A stretch of DNA of 58,611 nt, from contig JAEETX010000006.1 in assembly GCA_016286665.1 (NCBI GenBank), forward strand, positions 1 to 58,611, written 5' to 3'. A program made the translations under genes and the position numbers. Under the pieces are notes generated by a model that saw nothing but the letters and a program-made list of their open reading frames with translations, had not been told where the DNA came from and made no database searches. The stretch comes from Oscillospiraceae bacterium. Its GTDB lineage: Bacteria; Bacillota; Clostridia; Oscillospirales; Oscillospiraceae. This document shows, one piece after another, positions 40,506 to 48,473 of the stretch; the stretch's first letter is position 1; the number at the start of each line of letters is the position of its first letter.

Positions 40506-42125
40506 TCAAGTTGTGATCAGCACAGTGTTGGTGTCGCCGTCCCAGTCCACGCTGCAGCCCAGAGCATCCGCAACAGCCCGGACGGGGAGATAGGTGGAAT
40601 TGTTGAAAATAAAAGCGTCCAGCACGTTTCCTTTCACATCCTTGGGGATGATGAGCCTGCCGTCCAGAACGATGCGGATACCACGATAGGTCAGCACGGC
40701 CTCCTCCGTCGCATATCTGCCGGCGTTGGTGCGGGGAGCGGATTTCCGGGGCATGCCGGAGGTGAGCGTGATCGTTGCGGTTGCGCCGTCCCAGCCGACG
40801 TCGCAGCCCAATGCGCCTGCCACGGCCCGCAGGGGCAGATAGGTGGAATCGTTGAGAATAAAGGGCTCCGTGCTGTTGCCCTGTGCGTCTGTGGGCTGGA
40901 TCAGCTGCCCGTCGATGCTGATCTTGATATCCTTATAGGTCAGGGTCGCCGTTTCGGTGTAGCTCTCCACGTCGCGGGTGTGCAGGCCGCAGACGGCGTC
41001 AATGTCCGCACCGGGCCAGTTGCCGTTGTAGTCATTGTTGCCTGTGTCCGTCAGGCGGACGTAGCGGAAACCGCTGCCCGCAGGGATCCTGCCTGCGAAA
41101 TCCAGGCCCGCCGTGCGGCCCTCGACAATGCCGATCTCATACCAGGTGACGAGATCGTCGCTGACCTCCACCTTGGTTTCCTCCACGTTGTCGCCCACCT
41201 CGAAGATATAGACGTCCTTGCCTTCCCCGTCGTAGATGCGCGCGTCAAGCATCACGGTGAGGACGCCGTTGAACCCCAGGCAGAGGTCTCCCGTGCTGTA
41301 GTAGCTGTCGTCCGCGTCGGGGATGCCCAGGGAGATCAGCGGGTCCTTGTTCGCTCCAACGGAGGTCCAGGGGTCGCCGGCCTGAAAGTCGATCACCCGG
41401 TAGGCAAAGGCGGTGAGAGGCACCGTGACCCGGTATCCGTCCCGGTCGTAGAAGGAATAATAGCCGCCGTCAATGCCGTGCTTCTCGCCGCCTCCCGGCG
41501 CAGGCGCGGGTTCGGGCTCCGGCTCCGGCTCCACAGGGGAAGCGGGCTTGACGTTCAGGCCGCAGACGGCGTCGATGTCCGCGCCGGACCAGCCGCCGGG
41601 CTCGTTGTTGCCCGTGTCCGTGACACGAACATAGCGGAAGCTGCTGCCGGAGGGCACCTTGCCCGCCATGTCCAGCCCGGCCGTGCGCCCTTCGGCGATG
41701 CCGATCACATACCAGGTGGTGAGGTCGCTGCTGACCTCCACCTTCGTTTCCTCCACGGCGGGGCCGACCTCGAAGACGTAGACGTCGTCCCCCGGCCCGT
41801 CGTAGATCAGGGAATCGAAGCCCAGGACCAGCACGCCGTTGATGCCCAGACAGAGGTCGCCGGTGCTGTAGGCGTCGTTGCTGGAATCCGGCAGGCCCAG
41901 GGCGATCTCCGGGTCCATGTTTTCCTCATGGGAGGTCCAGGGGTCTCCGTGGGTGAATTCCACCACATAGGACGCAAAGGCGCTCACCGGCACCGTGACC
42001 GTGTTGCCTTCCCGATCCGTAAAAGTGTAGCTGTCGCCGTCCTGGTAGCCGTCTTCCGCGAAGACTGCCGGGGCGAGCATCAGCAGCATCGCCAATACCA
42101 GCGCCATGGAGAGAAACTTCTTCAT
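40506..42125 (-). CDS. Secreted protein with duplicated domain and two copper amine oxidase-like stalk domains
   Basis: A 539-residue secreted protein. Signal peptide at 1-23 (cleavage after VFA). Two similar domains follow (about 25-192 and 212-390), sharing GDPWTS, STGDLCLG, NGVL, EETKVEVS, EGRTAGLD, FRYVR-TDTGNN and GADIDAVCGL, separated by a PEPEPEPAPAP linker. Two C-terminal stalk domains of the copper amine oxidase N-terminal type (STYLPLRAVAGALGCDVGWDG and STYLPVRAVADALGCSVDWDG) end the protein. Such stalks are common on clostridial surface proteins. The repeated domain may bind carbohydrate or calcium, which is a guess. AGGAGG precedes the ATG. Confidence 0.82.
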   Translation of the reverse strand: MKKFLSMALVLAMLLMLAPAVFAEDGYQDGDSYTFTDREGNTVTVPVSAFASYVVEFTHGDPWTSHEENMDPEIALGLPDSSNDAYSTGDLCLGINGVLVLGFDSLIYDGPGDDVYVFEVGPAVEETKVEVSSDLTTWYVIGIAEGRTAGLDMAGKVPSGSSFRYVRVTDTGNNEPGGWSGADIDAVCGLNVKPASPVEPEPEPEPAPAPGGGEKHGIDGGYYSFYDRDGYRVTVPLTAFAYRVIDFQAGDPWTSVGANKDPLISLGIPDADDSYYSTGDLCLGFNGVLTVMLDARIYDGEGKDVYIFEVGDNVEETKVEVSDDLVTWYEIGIVEGRTAGLDFAGRIPAGSGFRYVRLTDTGNNDYNGNWPGADIDAVCGLHTRDVESYTETATLTYKDIKISIDGQLIQPTDAQGNSTEPFILNDSTYLPLRAVAGALGCDVGWDGATATITLTSGMPRKSAPRTNAGRYATEEAVLTYRGIRIVLDGRLIIPKDVKGNVLDAFIFNNSTYLPVRAVADALGCSVDWDGDTNTVLITT

Positions 42126-42168
42126 AGGGATACCTCCTTTTTCAAATCGGCCGGGTGCTTATAGTATC

Positions 42169-42197
42169 ACTGTAGCATAAGGGTACTTCCCGGTCAA
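42169..42197 (-). promoter_or_regulatory. Promoter of the stalk-domain protein
   Basis: On the minus strand, TTGACC (42197-42192), 17-base spacer, TACAGT (42174-42169). The -35 overlaps the stop of the upstream hydrolase-like gene. Confidence 0.65.
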
Positions 42198-43198
42198 TAG
42201 CCTGACGGAAGGAACGCTTCGACAGCGGCGCGGTAATCATCGGCGAGCCAGAGAGCCCGGTAGGAGCCGGAGACGGTCAGCAGCTCCTTCCGCCCGACGC
42301 AGGCGTCATAGACCGCCTGGCTCTGTGCCTGACCAGGCAATGTCTCCTGGCTGCCGCAGACAAAGAGGATGGGGCAGGACATGTTGGCCGCCGCCGCCCG
42401 GATGTCCACGCTGTCCGGCTCAAAGCCCAGGGAGGAGCGGATGCGGCTGCGGAGAAAGCGGCCCACGAACCAGTCTCCCAGGTTGAAGAGCTTTTTCAGC
42501 AGGCTTCGCTGCATGTCCCCCAGCGCATCGTAGACGCTCTCCGCCACGATCCCGTCCAGCCCCGCCCCTGCCAGGGATTCGTTGGCGGACAGCAGGATGG
42601 CGGCGGCAGCGCCCGTCCCTTTGCCGTGGACCAGCACCGTGTCCTCACTGAGGCCCGCGGCCAGGATCAGGTCATAGAGGTCGAATTCCTCATAGACTCC
42701 ATAGGTCGTGGGGATGCGATTGGTCTCCCCGGGGGCCTGATAGCCCCGCGCTTCGGGGATCAGTACCCCATAGCCCTGCGCCCACCACCAGGGCGCCAGG
42801 CGCAGGCAGTCCTCCTCCGTGCCCTCGAAGCCGTGAAGGAGGACGACGGTCTTTCCCGTGCCTCGGTCATAGTAGCGGTAATGAAGGGTAAGAAGCGCCC
42901 TTTCTCCGAACCAGCCGGCGGCGGAGTCGGTGGTGAAAGAGCCTTCGACGGGCGGGTGCTCCGCTTCCCAGGCCGCCGCCAGGGCGGTCTCACCGTCCAG
43001 GGTGGTCTGCTCCTCCGGCGCCAGCGCCCATTCCGGCAGGTTATCCAGCTGCGCCTGGGCCCGGTAGCGGAGAAAGCCCAGCTCATAGACGGTAGCGGCG
43101 GAGTTGCTCTGTCCCCAAAGGAGAAAGAAGATGCCCGCCAGGATCACGATAGCGATAAACATGGGAAAGGGGAGCTTGTCCCCTCGATTCTTTTTCAT
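42194..43198 (-). CDS. Alpha/beta-hydrolase-fold membrane-anchored protein, catalytic residues lost
   Basis: A 334-residue protein with one N-terminal membrane helix (FIAIVILAGIFFLLW) and an alpha/beta-hydrolase domain outside. Fold landmarks are good: VVLLHGFEGTEED (oxyanion region), YGVLIPEARGYQ, and LFVCGSQET. At the nucleophile elbow the usual HGxSxGAA is HGKGTGAA, with Gly194 where Ser should be, and the C-terminal catalytic His position (usually GAxHA...DP) reads GSYRALWLADD. So it is probably not an active serine hydrolase. GAGG is correctly spaced for ATG at 43198 rather than 43204. It follows the rnf operon. Confidence 0.82.
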   Translation of the reverse strand: MKKNRGDKLPFPMFIAIVILAGIFFLLWGQSNSAATVYELGFLRYRAQAQLDNLPEWALAPEEQTTLDGETALAAAWEAEHPPVEGSFTTDSAAGWFGERALLTLHYRYYDRGTGKTVVLLHGFEGTEEDCLRLAPWWWAQGYGVLIPEARGYQAPGETNRIPTTYGVYEEFDLYDLILAAGLSEDTVLVHGKGTGAAAAILLSANESLAGAGLDGIVAESVYDALGDMQRSLLKKLFNLGDWFVGRFLRSRIRSSLGFEPDSVDIRAAAANMSCPILFVCGSQETLPGQAQSQAVYDACVGRKELLTVSGSYRALWLADDYRAAVEAFLPSGY

Positions 43199-43225
43199 AT
43201 GCATACCTCAGCCGGTGATGATGAA

Positions 43226-43250
43226 GGTGCGGGACAGAATGTCCCGCACC
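43226..43250 (-). terminator. Hairpin after rnfB
   Basis: GGTGCGGGAC (43226-43235) pairs with GTCCCGCACC (43241-43250). The T run is weak, so termination may be partial and the hydrolase-like gene may be read from the rnf promoter. Confidence 0.5.
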
Positions 43251-43267
43251 CGGTTCCGGATCGTTCT

Positions 43268-44086
43268 TCAGCTGATTTTCTGATTTTCCGCAGGACTGCC
43301 GGGGAAGAAGATGAGCTTGCGCGGGCATTTTTCCGCGCAGATGCCGCAGTTCTGGCATTTGGAGAAATCCTTGACGGACAGGTTGTCGATGATATGCACC
43401 GCATTGTTGGGGCAGTTCTTTTCGCAGATGTGGCAGCCCAGGCAGCCGCTCTCGCAGACCTTCCGGGTGATGCCGCCCTTGTCCGTGTTGTTGCAGGCGA
43501 TCGCGCCCGCCGCGTCGTAGGGCAGGGCGACGATCAGCTTCTTGGGGCAGGCGGAGACGCAGGCCATGCAGCCCTGGCACTTCTCATGGTCCACTTTTGC
43601 GACCCCGTTGACAATGTGGATGGCGTCGAACTTGCAGGCGGCAACGCAGTTGCCGTAGCCCAGGCAGCCGTAGGCGCAGCTGCGGGGTCCGCCGCCGATG
43701 GAGGCGGAGGCCAGGGCGCAGTCCTTCACCCCGTCGTAGTTGTATTTGTAATAGGCCTTCTCGCCGCCGCTGCAGCGCACAAAGGCCACCTGCCGCACGA
43801 ATTCCGCTTTTTCCTCTCCCAGAACGGCGGCGATGCCCGCCACCGCCTCGGCCCCGCCGGGGGCGCAGAGATTCCGCGGCACGTCCTTTTTCACGATGGC
43901 TTCGGCGTAGGCGGCGCAGCCGGCATAACCGCAGGCGCCGCAGTTGGCCCCGTTGAGACAGTCCTTGATCTGAGCGATCCGCGGGTCCTCCTCCACGTGG
44001 AAGACCTTGGAGGCGACGGCCAGCACCAGGCCGAAAACCACGCCCAGGCCGCCCAGCACGCAGAAGGCAAACAGTACGTTATTCAT
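43268..44086 (-). CDS. rnfB: Rnf complex subunit B (ferredoxin-accepting)
   Basis: A 272-residue iron-sulfur subunit: N-terminal membrane helix, the RnfB CxxC...C cluster (ANCGACGYAGCAAYAEAI), then several 4Fe-4S motifs (CAYGCLGYGNCVAAC, CQGCMACVSACP, CLGCHICEKNCP, CQNCGICAEKCP). It takes electrons from reduced ferredoxin and passes them into the Rnf complex. The higher cluster count fits clostridial RnfB. It is the last gene of the operon, 12 bases after rnfA. Confidence 0.93.
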   Translation of the reverse strand: MNNVLFAFCVLGGLGVVFGLVLAVASKVFHVEEDPRIAQIKDCLNGANCGACGYAGCAAYAEAIVKKDVPRNLCAPGGAEAVAGIAAVLGEEKAEFVRQVAFVRCSGGEKAYYKYNYDGVKDCALASASIGGGPRSCAYGCLGYGNCVAACKFDAIHIVNGVAKVDHEKCQGCMACVSACPKKLIVALPYDAAGAIACNNTDKGGITRKVCESGCLGCHICEKNCPNNAVHIIDNLSVKDFSKCQNCGICAEKCPRKLIFFPGSPAENQKIS

Positions 44087-44098
44087 CCTTCATCCTCC

Positions 44099-44689
44099 TC
44101 AAAAGACCTTCAGGCCGGAGAAGCCCATGAACGCCAGAGCCAGGAGCCCGGCGGAGATCAGGGCGATGGGGAAGCCCTCAAAGCTTTTCGGCGCGTCGCC
44201 GGTCAGGTCCAGCCGCTCCCGCACGGAGGCAAAGAGCACGATGGCCACCAGGAAGCCCAGGCCGCCGGTGACGCCGTAGACCACGCTCTCCAGGAAGTTG
44301 TAATTGTTCTGGGTGTTCAGCAGCACCACGCCCAGTACGGCGCAGTTGGTGGTGATCAGGGGCAGATAGATGCCCAGGGCCTGATACAGGGAGGGAATGC
44401 TCTTTTTCAGGAACATTTCCACGAACTGTACCAGCGAGGCGATCACCAGGATGTAGGCCACGGTCTGCATGTAGCCCAGGCCCAGGGGCACCAGCAGGAA
44501 GCGGTTCACCAGCCAGCAGAAGACGCTGGCGATGCCCATGACGAAGGTGACGGCAATGCCCATGCCCAGGGCGGTGTCCATTTTCTTGGAGACGCCCATG
44601 AAGGGGCAGATGCCCAAAAACTGGGAGAAAATGAAGTTCTGGATCAGGATCGCCCCCAGGGCGATGGAGACAAGGCCCGTAAAGCTCAT
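44099..44689 (-). CDS. rnfA: Rnf complex subunit A
   Basis: A 196-residue integral membrane protein with six helices. ILIQNFIFSQFLGICPFMGVSK and ITTNCAVLGVVLL are the conserved half-helix segments that hold a 2Fe-2S centre between RnfA and RnfE (Cys in GICPF and TNCAVLG). It overlaps rnfE by four bases. Confidence 0.94.
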   Translation of the reverse strand: MSFTGLVSIALGAILIQNFIFSQFLGICPFMGVSKKMDTALGMGIAVTFVMGIASVFCWLVNRFLLVPLGLGYMQTVAYILVIASLVQFVEMFLKKSIPSLYQALGIYLPLITTNCAVLGVVLLNTQNNYNFLESVVYGVTGGLGFLVAIVLFASVRERLDLTGDAPKSFEGFPIALISAGLLALAFMGFSGLKVF

Positions 44690-45327
44690 TTCTTCTCCGC
44701 CTCCTTCTTCTCCTCATGCCGGCGCAGGAGATACTGCATCAGGGCAATGAGGCAGCCCAGGGTGAGGAAGCCGCCCACGGGCAGGATCATCATGAGGGCG
44801 CCGCTGCCCTCAGGCAGGATGCGGATGCCTGCGCCGTCGGGGCCCAGCAGGCCGCCGCCGAAGGTGCCGTTGCCCAGCAGCTCGCGCACGACGCACATGA
44901 CGATGAGCACCAGGGTGTAGCCCAGGCCCTGGAAGATGCCGTCGAGAGCGCTGGCCGCCACGCTGTTCTTGGAGGCGAAGGCCTCCGCCCGGGCCAGAAT
45001 GATGCAGTTGACCACGATCAGGGGGATGAACACCCCCAGGGATTCGCTGAGGCTGGGGAGATAGGCCTGCATCAGCAGGTCCACGATGGTGACGAAGCCG
45101 GCCACGACGACGATGTAGCAGGCGATGCGGATCTGGTCGGGAATCAGCTTGCGCACCAGGGAAATGACGATGTTCGAGCAGGTCAGGATGATGATGACGC
45201 TGATGCCCATGCCGATGCCGTTGAACAGGGTGGTGGTGATGGCCATGGTGGAGCACATGCCCAGCAGCTGCACCAGCACCGGGTTGTTGGTGATCAGCCC
45301 TTCCCGGAATTGTTTCTTCACGTTCAT
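44686..45327 (-). CDS. rnfE: Rnf complex subunit E
   Basis: A 213-residue membrane subunit homologous to RnfA in inverted topology. LVQLLGMCSTMAITT and LIVVNCIILARAEAFASKNS carry the conserved cysteines of the intramembrane iron-sulfur site. A charged Glu/Lys tail ends it. Four-base overlaps with rnfG and rnfA. Confidence 0.94.
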   Translation of the reverse strand: MNVKKQFREGLITNNPVLVQLLGMCSTMAITTTLFNGIGMGISVIIILTCSNIVISLVRKLIPDQIRIACYIVVVAGFVTIVDLLMQAYLPSLSESLGVFIPLIVVNCIILARAEAFASKNSVAASALDGIFQGLGYTLVLIVMCVVRELLGNGTFGGGLLGPDGAGIRILPEGSGALMMILPVGGFLTLGCLIALMQYLLRRHEEKKEAEKK

Positions 45328-45899
45328 GCTCCTGCCCCCTCTCTGATGAGCTCATTCGCCGCAGCCAGGGCTGCGTTGACGCCTTTCGTCACCGCCGTGG
45401 AGGTGACGGTCGCCCCTGTCAGCGCGTCGATCTCGCCGCCCTGCTTTTTCAGCGCCACGCTGCCGCTCTTGCCTACGTATTGACTGCGGAAGCTCTCGCG
45501 GTTGGCGTTCGCCCCCAGGCCGGAGGTCTCGCTCATTTTGATGATGCTGACGCCCGTGACCGTGCCGGTTTTGTCCACGCCCACGGCCATATTCAGCTCT
45601 CCGCCGAAGCCGGAGGGATTGACCATGATGACCCAGCCGCTGTCGTCGGCGGCATAGACCTCCTTCACCAGCTCGATCTTTTCCGCGGCGCTGCCGCTCA
45701 CGGGCGTATAACTGTCCGCCGTCAGCACCGCTTTCATGGCCGCGGCGGTCTTTTCCTCGTTGAAGGCGGCGATCCGGTCGCTGGTGATCTTGTTCACAAA
45801 GCCCAGGGCGATGGCCACCACGGCGGCGAAGGCAAAGAGGATCACCGCCAGCTTCAGCGTCGCCCAGTCCAGCCGGAAGCCTTTCTTTTCTTCCGTCAT
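45324..45899 (-). CDS. rnfG: Rnf complex subunit G (covalent FMN)
   Basis: A 191-residue subunit with one N-terminal helix (LAVILFAFAAVVAIALGFV) and an extracytoplasmic FMN-binding domain. TGATVTSTAVTKGV near residues 164-177 is the (S/T)GATxT site for covalent FMN attachment by phosphoester bond to Thr. It relays electrons to RnfD/E. Overlaps rnfD by four bases. Confidence 0.94.
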   Translation of the reverse strand: MTEEKKGFRLDWATLKLAVILFAFAAVVAIALGFVNKITSDRIAAFNEEKTAAAMKAVLTADSYTPVSGSAAEKIELVKEVYAADDSGWVIMVNPSGFGGELNMAVGVDKTGTVTGVSIIKMSETSGLGANANRESFRSQYVGKSGSVALKKQGGEIDALTGATVTSTAVTKGVNAALAAANELIREGAGA

Positions 45900-46903
45900 A
45901 CCTTCTCCGCCTCCTTCTTCGTTTTCACAGCGCCGAAGCGCTTGTTGGGAAGCGCTTTATCCAGCAGCCAGACGGCGGCGTTCATGATCAGAATGGCGTA
46001 GCTGACGCCCTCCGCATAGGAGCCGAAATAGCGGATGAACACCGTGAGGGCCCCGCAGCCCGCGCCGAAGACGATCTGCGCCCTGGGGTTCACGGGGCTG
46101 GTGGTGTAGTCCGTAGCCATGAAGACGGCGCCCAGCATGAGGCCGCCGGAGCAGAGCTGCCAGAGCATCCAGCTCAGGCGGGGATTCCCCTGGGGGAAAA
46201 GGAAGGTCAGCACCGCCACGGTTCCCAGGAAAGCCAGGGGGATGCGGGGGCTGATGACCTTTCGGATCAGCAGATAGACGCCGCCCAGCAGCAGGGCAAA
46301 GGCGCTGATTTCGCCCATGGAGCCGCCCACCTGGCCCAGAAAGACCTGCAGCAGGGTCACATTCCCGGGCAGCGCGCCGCCCTTGAGGGCCGCCAGCGGG
46401 GTGGCCGCGGTGACCGCGTCCACAGTGGAGACCGCGAAGAAGCTGCGGTAGCCCAGGGGGGCGATCCAGCGCGTCATGGCGACGGGCCAGCTGAAAAGGA
46501 AAGCACGGGCCGCCAGGGCGGGGTTCATGAAGTTTTTGCCGATGCCGCCGAAAAGCTGCTTCACCAGGATGATGGCAAAGGCGTCGCCGATGAGAAGGAT
46601 CCACCAGGGGATGGACACCGGCAGCGTATAGGCCAGCAGCACGCCGGTGACGGCGGCGCTGAGGTCGCCGGTGGAATCCGGCTTGCGGAGCAGCTTGCGG
46701 TAGCCCCATTCAAAAAACAGACAGCCTGCGACGCTCAGGACGGTGTTGAGAATGGCCCGCAGGCCGAACATCCAGGCGGCCACCACCAGCGCGGGGAGAA
46801 GGGCGATGAGCACGTCCAGCATGATGCTCCGGGTATCCTCCCCCGTGCGGATATGGGGCGAGGCGGAGATGGAGAGCAGGTTCTCTTTCTTTTCCGTATC
46901 CAA
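45896..46903 (-). CDS. rnfD: Rnf complex subunit D (covalent FMN)
   Basis: A 335-residue NqrB/RnfD-type membrane subunit, about ten helices. DAVTAATPLAAL holds the Thr for covalent FMN. KNFMNPALAARAFLFSWP and ATDYTTSPVNPRAQIVFGAGCG are conserved. This subunit is thought to form the ion path (Na+ or H+). TTG start with GGGAGGGAG upstream, 15 bases after rnfC. Confidence 0.94.
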   Translation of the reverse strand: MDTEKKENLLSISASPHIRTGEDTRSIMLDVLIALLPALVVAAWMFGLRAILNTVLSVAGCLFFEWGYRKLLRKPDSTGDLSAAVTGVLLAYTLPVSIPWWILLIGDAFAIILVKQLFGGIGKNFMNPALAARAFLFSWPVAMTRWIAPLGYRSFFAVSTVDAVTAATPLAALKGGALPGNVTLLQVFLGQVGGSMGEISAFALLLGGVYLLIRKVISPRIPLAFLGTVAVLTFLFPQGNPRLSWMLWQLCSGGLMLGAVFMATDYTTSPVNPRAQIVFGAGCGALTVFIRYFGSYAEGVSYAILIMNAAVWLLDKALPNKRFGAVKTKKEAEKV

Positions 46904-46918
46904 TCTGACTCCCTCCCG

Positions 46919-48226
46919 TCACGAAGCTTTCTTGATGAGCGCTTTGGCGTTGCGGATGGACTGCACCAGCTGCAAACGGCCCGGACAGCTGTAGGCGCAG
47001 CAGCCGCATTCGATGCAGTCCGTGGCATTCAGCTTTTTGAGGCCGGGCACGTCCCCCTTGCGCTCGCTGGCATAGATGTAAAGCGGCTGCAGGTGCATGG
47101 GGCAGGCGGCCACGCAGCGGCCGCAGCGGATGCAGGCGGGGTTCTCCTTCGCCCTGTTCTGCTCCGCGAGGAATGCCAGCACCCCGTTGGTGCCCCGCAG
47201 GATGGGGACCTCCTGGCTGAAAATGGCGCTGCCCATCATGGGGCCGCCCATGAGCAGCTTGTTGGTCTCTCCCTTGAAGCCGCCGGCCGCCTCCACCAGA
47301 TATTTCACCGGCGTTCCGACCCGGCAGAGGAAATTGGCGGGATTCATGATGCCGGGGCCGGAGACGGTGACCACCCGCTCCACGCTGGGGAGCCCGGTGC
47401 GCACCATTTGACAGACGGTGTAGCAGGTGAACGCGTTCATGACGATGCACTGCACGTCCGCCGGGAGCCCGCCGGGGGGCACCTGACGGCCCGTCACCGT
47501 CTGGATCAGCTGCTTTTCCGCCCCCTGGGGGTAGCGGACGCGGCAGACCAGCAGCTCGATGTCCGTGCTGCCTTGGAGCTTGTCCCGCAGGAGGGCGATG
47601 GCGTCCTGCTTGTTGCCCTCCACCGCCAGCACCGCCTTGGGGAGCTTCAGCAGCTTCAGCACATAGCGGATGCCCGCCAGCACCTCCTCCGGGTGCTCCA
47701 GCATGGTCCGGTGGTCGGAGGTGATGAAGGGCTCGCACTCGGCGGCGTTGATGATGAAGGTGTCCACCTTGCCGAGCGCGCTGGAAATCTTCACGTGGGT
47801 GGGAAAGGTAGCGCCGCCCATGCCCACGATGCCGTTTTCCCGGATCAGGCCCAGCAGGCAGGCGGGGTCTTTCTCCACTTCCTCCTCGTGGGAATGAACG
47901 CCGGGGTCCAGCCGGTCCTGATGGTCGTTATCGATCACAACGGACATAACGGTCTGTCCGTTGGGATGGAGACGGGGCTCCACCGCCGCCACCGTGCCGG
48001 ACACGCTGGCATGGATGGGGACGGAAACCGGCTTGTCGCTCCGCCCGATGACCTGCCCCAGCAGGACCTCGTCCCCCTTCTTCACCGTGGGGGTGCAGGC
48101 GGCCCCGATGTGCATGGACATGGGGATGACCACCTGATCCGGCGCGGCCAGAGGGGTGATGGGGGAAGCGGCGGCCAGGCGTTTCCCGTCGTCCGGGTGG
48201 ATGCCGCCGAAGAAGGAATGCCGCAA
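46919..48226 (-). CDS. rnfC: Rnf complex subunit C (NADH site)
   Basis: A 435-residue soluble-side subunit that binds NADH and FMN (GGATFPTHVK; NAAECEPFITSDHR) and carries two 4Fe-4S motifs at the C-terminus (CIRCGRCVAACP, CIECGCCAYSCP). It exchanges electrons with NAD. Upstream in-frame ATGs at 48250 and 48319 lack ribosome sites; TTG at 48226 has GAGGTG seven bases upstream and gives the normal RnfC start (HSFFGGIHP), so I use it. First gene of rnfCDGEAB. Confidence 0.94.
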   Translation of the reverse strand: MRHSFFGGIHPDDGKRLAAASPITPLAAPDQVVIPMSMHIGAACTPTVKKGDEVLLGQVIGRSDKPVSVPIHASVSGTVAAVEPRLHPNGQTVMSVVIDNDHQDRLDPGVHSHEEEVEKDPACLLGLIRENGIVGMGGATFPTHVKISSALGKVDTFIINAAECEPFITSDHRTMLEHPEEVLAGIRYVLKLLKLPKAVLAVEGNKQDAIALLRDKLQGSTDIELLVCRVRYPQGAEKQLIQTVTGRQVPPGGLPADVQCIVMNAFTCYTVCQMVRTGLPSVERVVTVSGPGIMNPANFLCRVGTPVKYLVEAAGGFKGETNKLLMGGPMMGSAIFSQEVPILRGTNGVLAFLAEQNRAKENPACIRCGRCVAACPMHLQPLYIYASERKGDVPGLKKLNATDCIECGCCAYSCPGRLQLVQSIRNAKALIKKAS

Positions 48227-48247
48227 TGACTTACACCTCGCTGTCTT

Positions 48248-48264
48248 CATCGCAGAATGCGATG
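48248..48264 (-). promoter_or_regulatory. Leader hairpin upstream of rnfC
   Basis: CATCGCA and TGCGATG form a perfect 7-bp stem with a GAA loop, in the rnf leader about ten bases upstream of the ribosome site. It may affect translation or stability. Confidence 0.45.
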
Positions 48265-48308
48265 CTGCTTGTTGATCTGTGTTTTTCTCGGTTAGCTTTG
48301 ATGATCCA

Positions 48309-48338
48309 TCATAACACAAAAGACCCGCCTCTGTCTAC
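48309..48338 (-). promoter_or_regulatory. Promoter of the rnf operon
   Basis: On the minus strand, TAGACA (48338-48333), 18-base spacer, TATGAT (48314-48309). It gives a leader of about 75 bases. Confidence 0.75.
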
Positions 48339-48399
48339 AAAGCTTAGTAAATAGGGTGATAAATATAAAAATACTACGGCAATTCTTGGCAAAAGCGAC

Positions 48400-48440
48400 A
48401 AAAAAAGCGGCCTCCGGAGCCCAAAAGCCCCGGAGACGCC
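48400..48440 (-). terminator. Terminator of murC
   Basis: On the minus strand a GC-rich hairpin (CTCCGGGGC / GGGCTCCGGAG type pairing around TTTT) ends in seven T, about 35 bases after the murC stop. Confidence 0.8.
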
Positions 48441-48473
48441 GATGTTCATAATTATGATCTTATAATGATGAAG

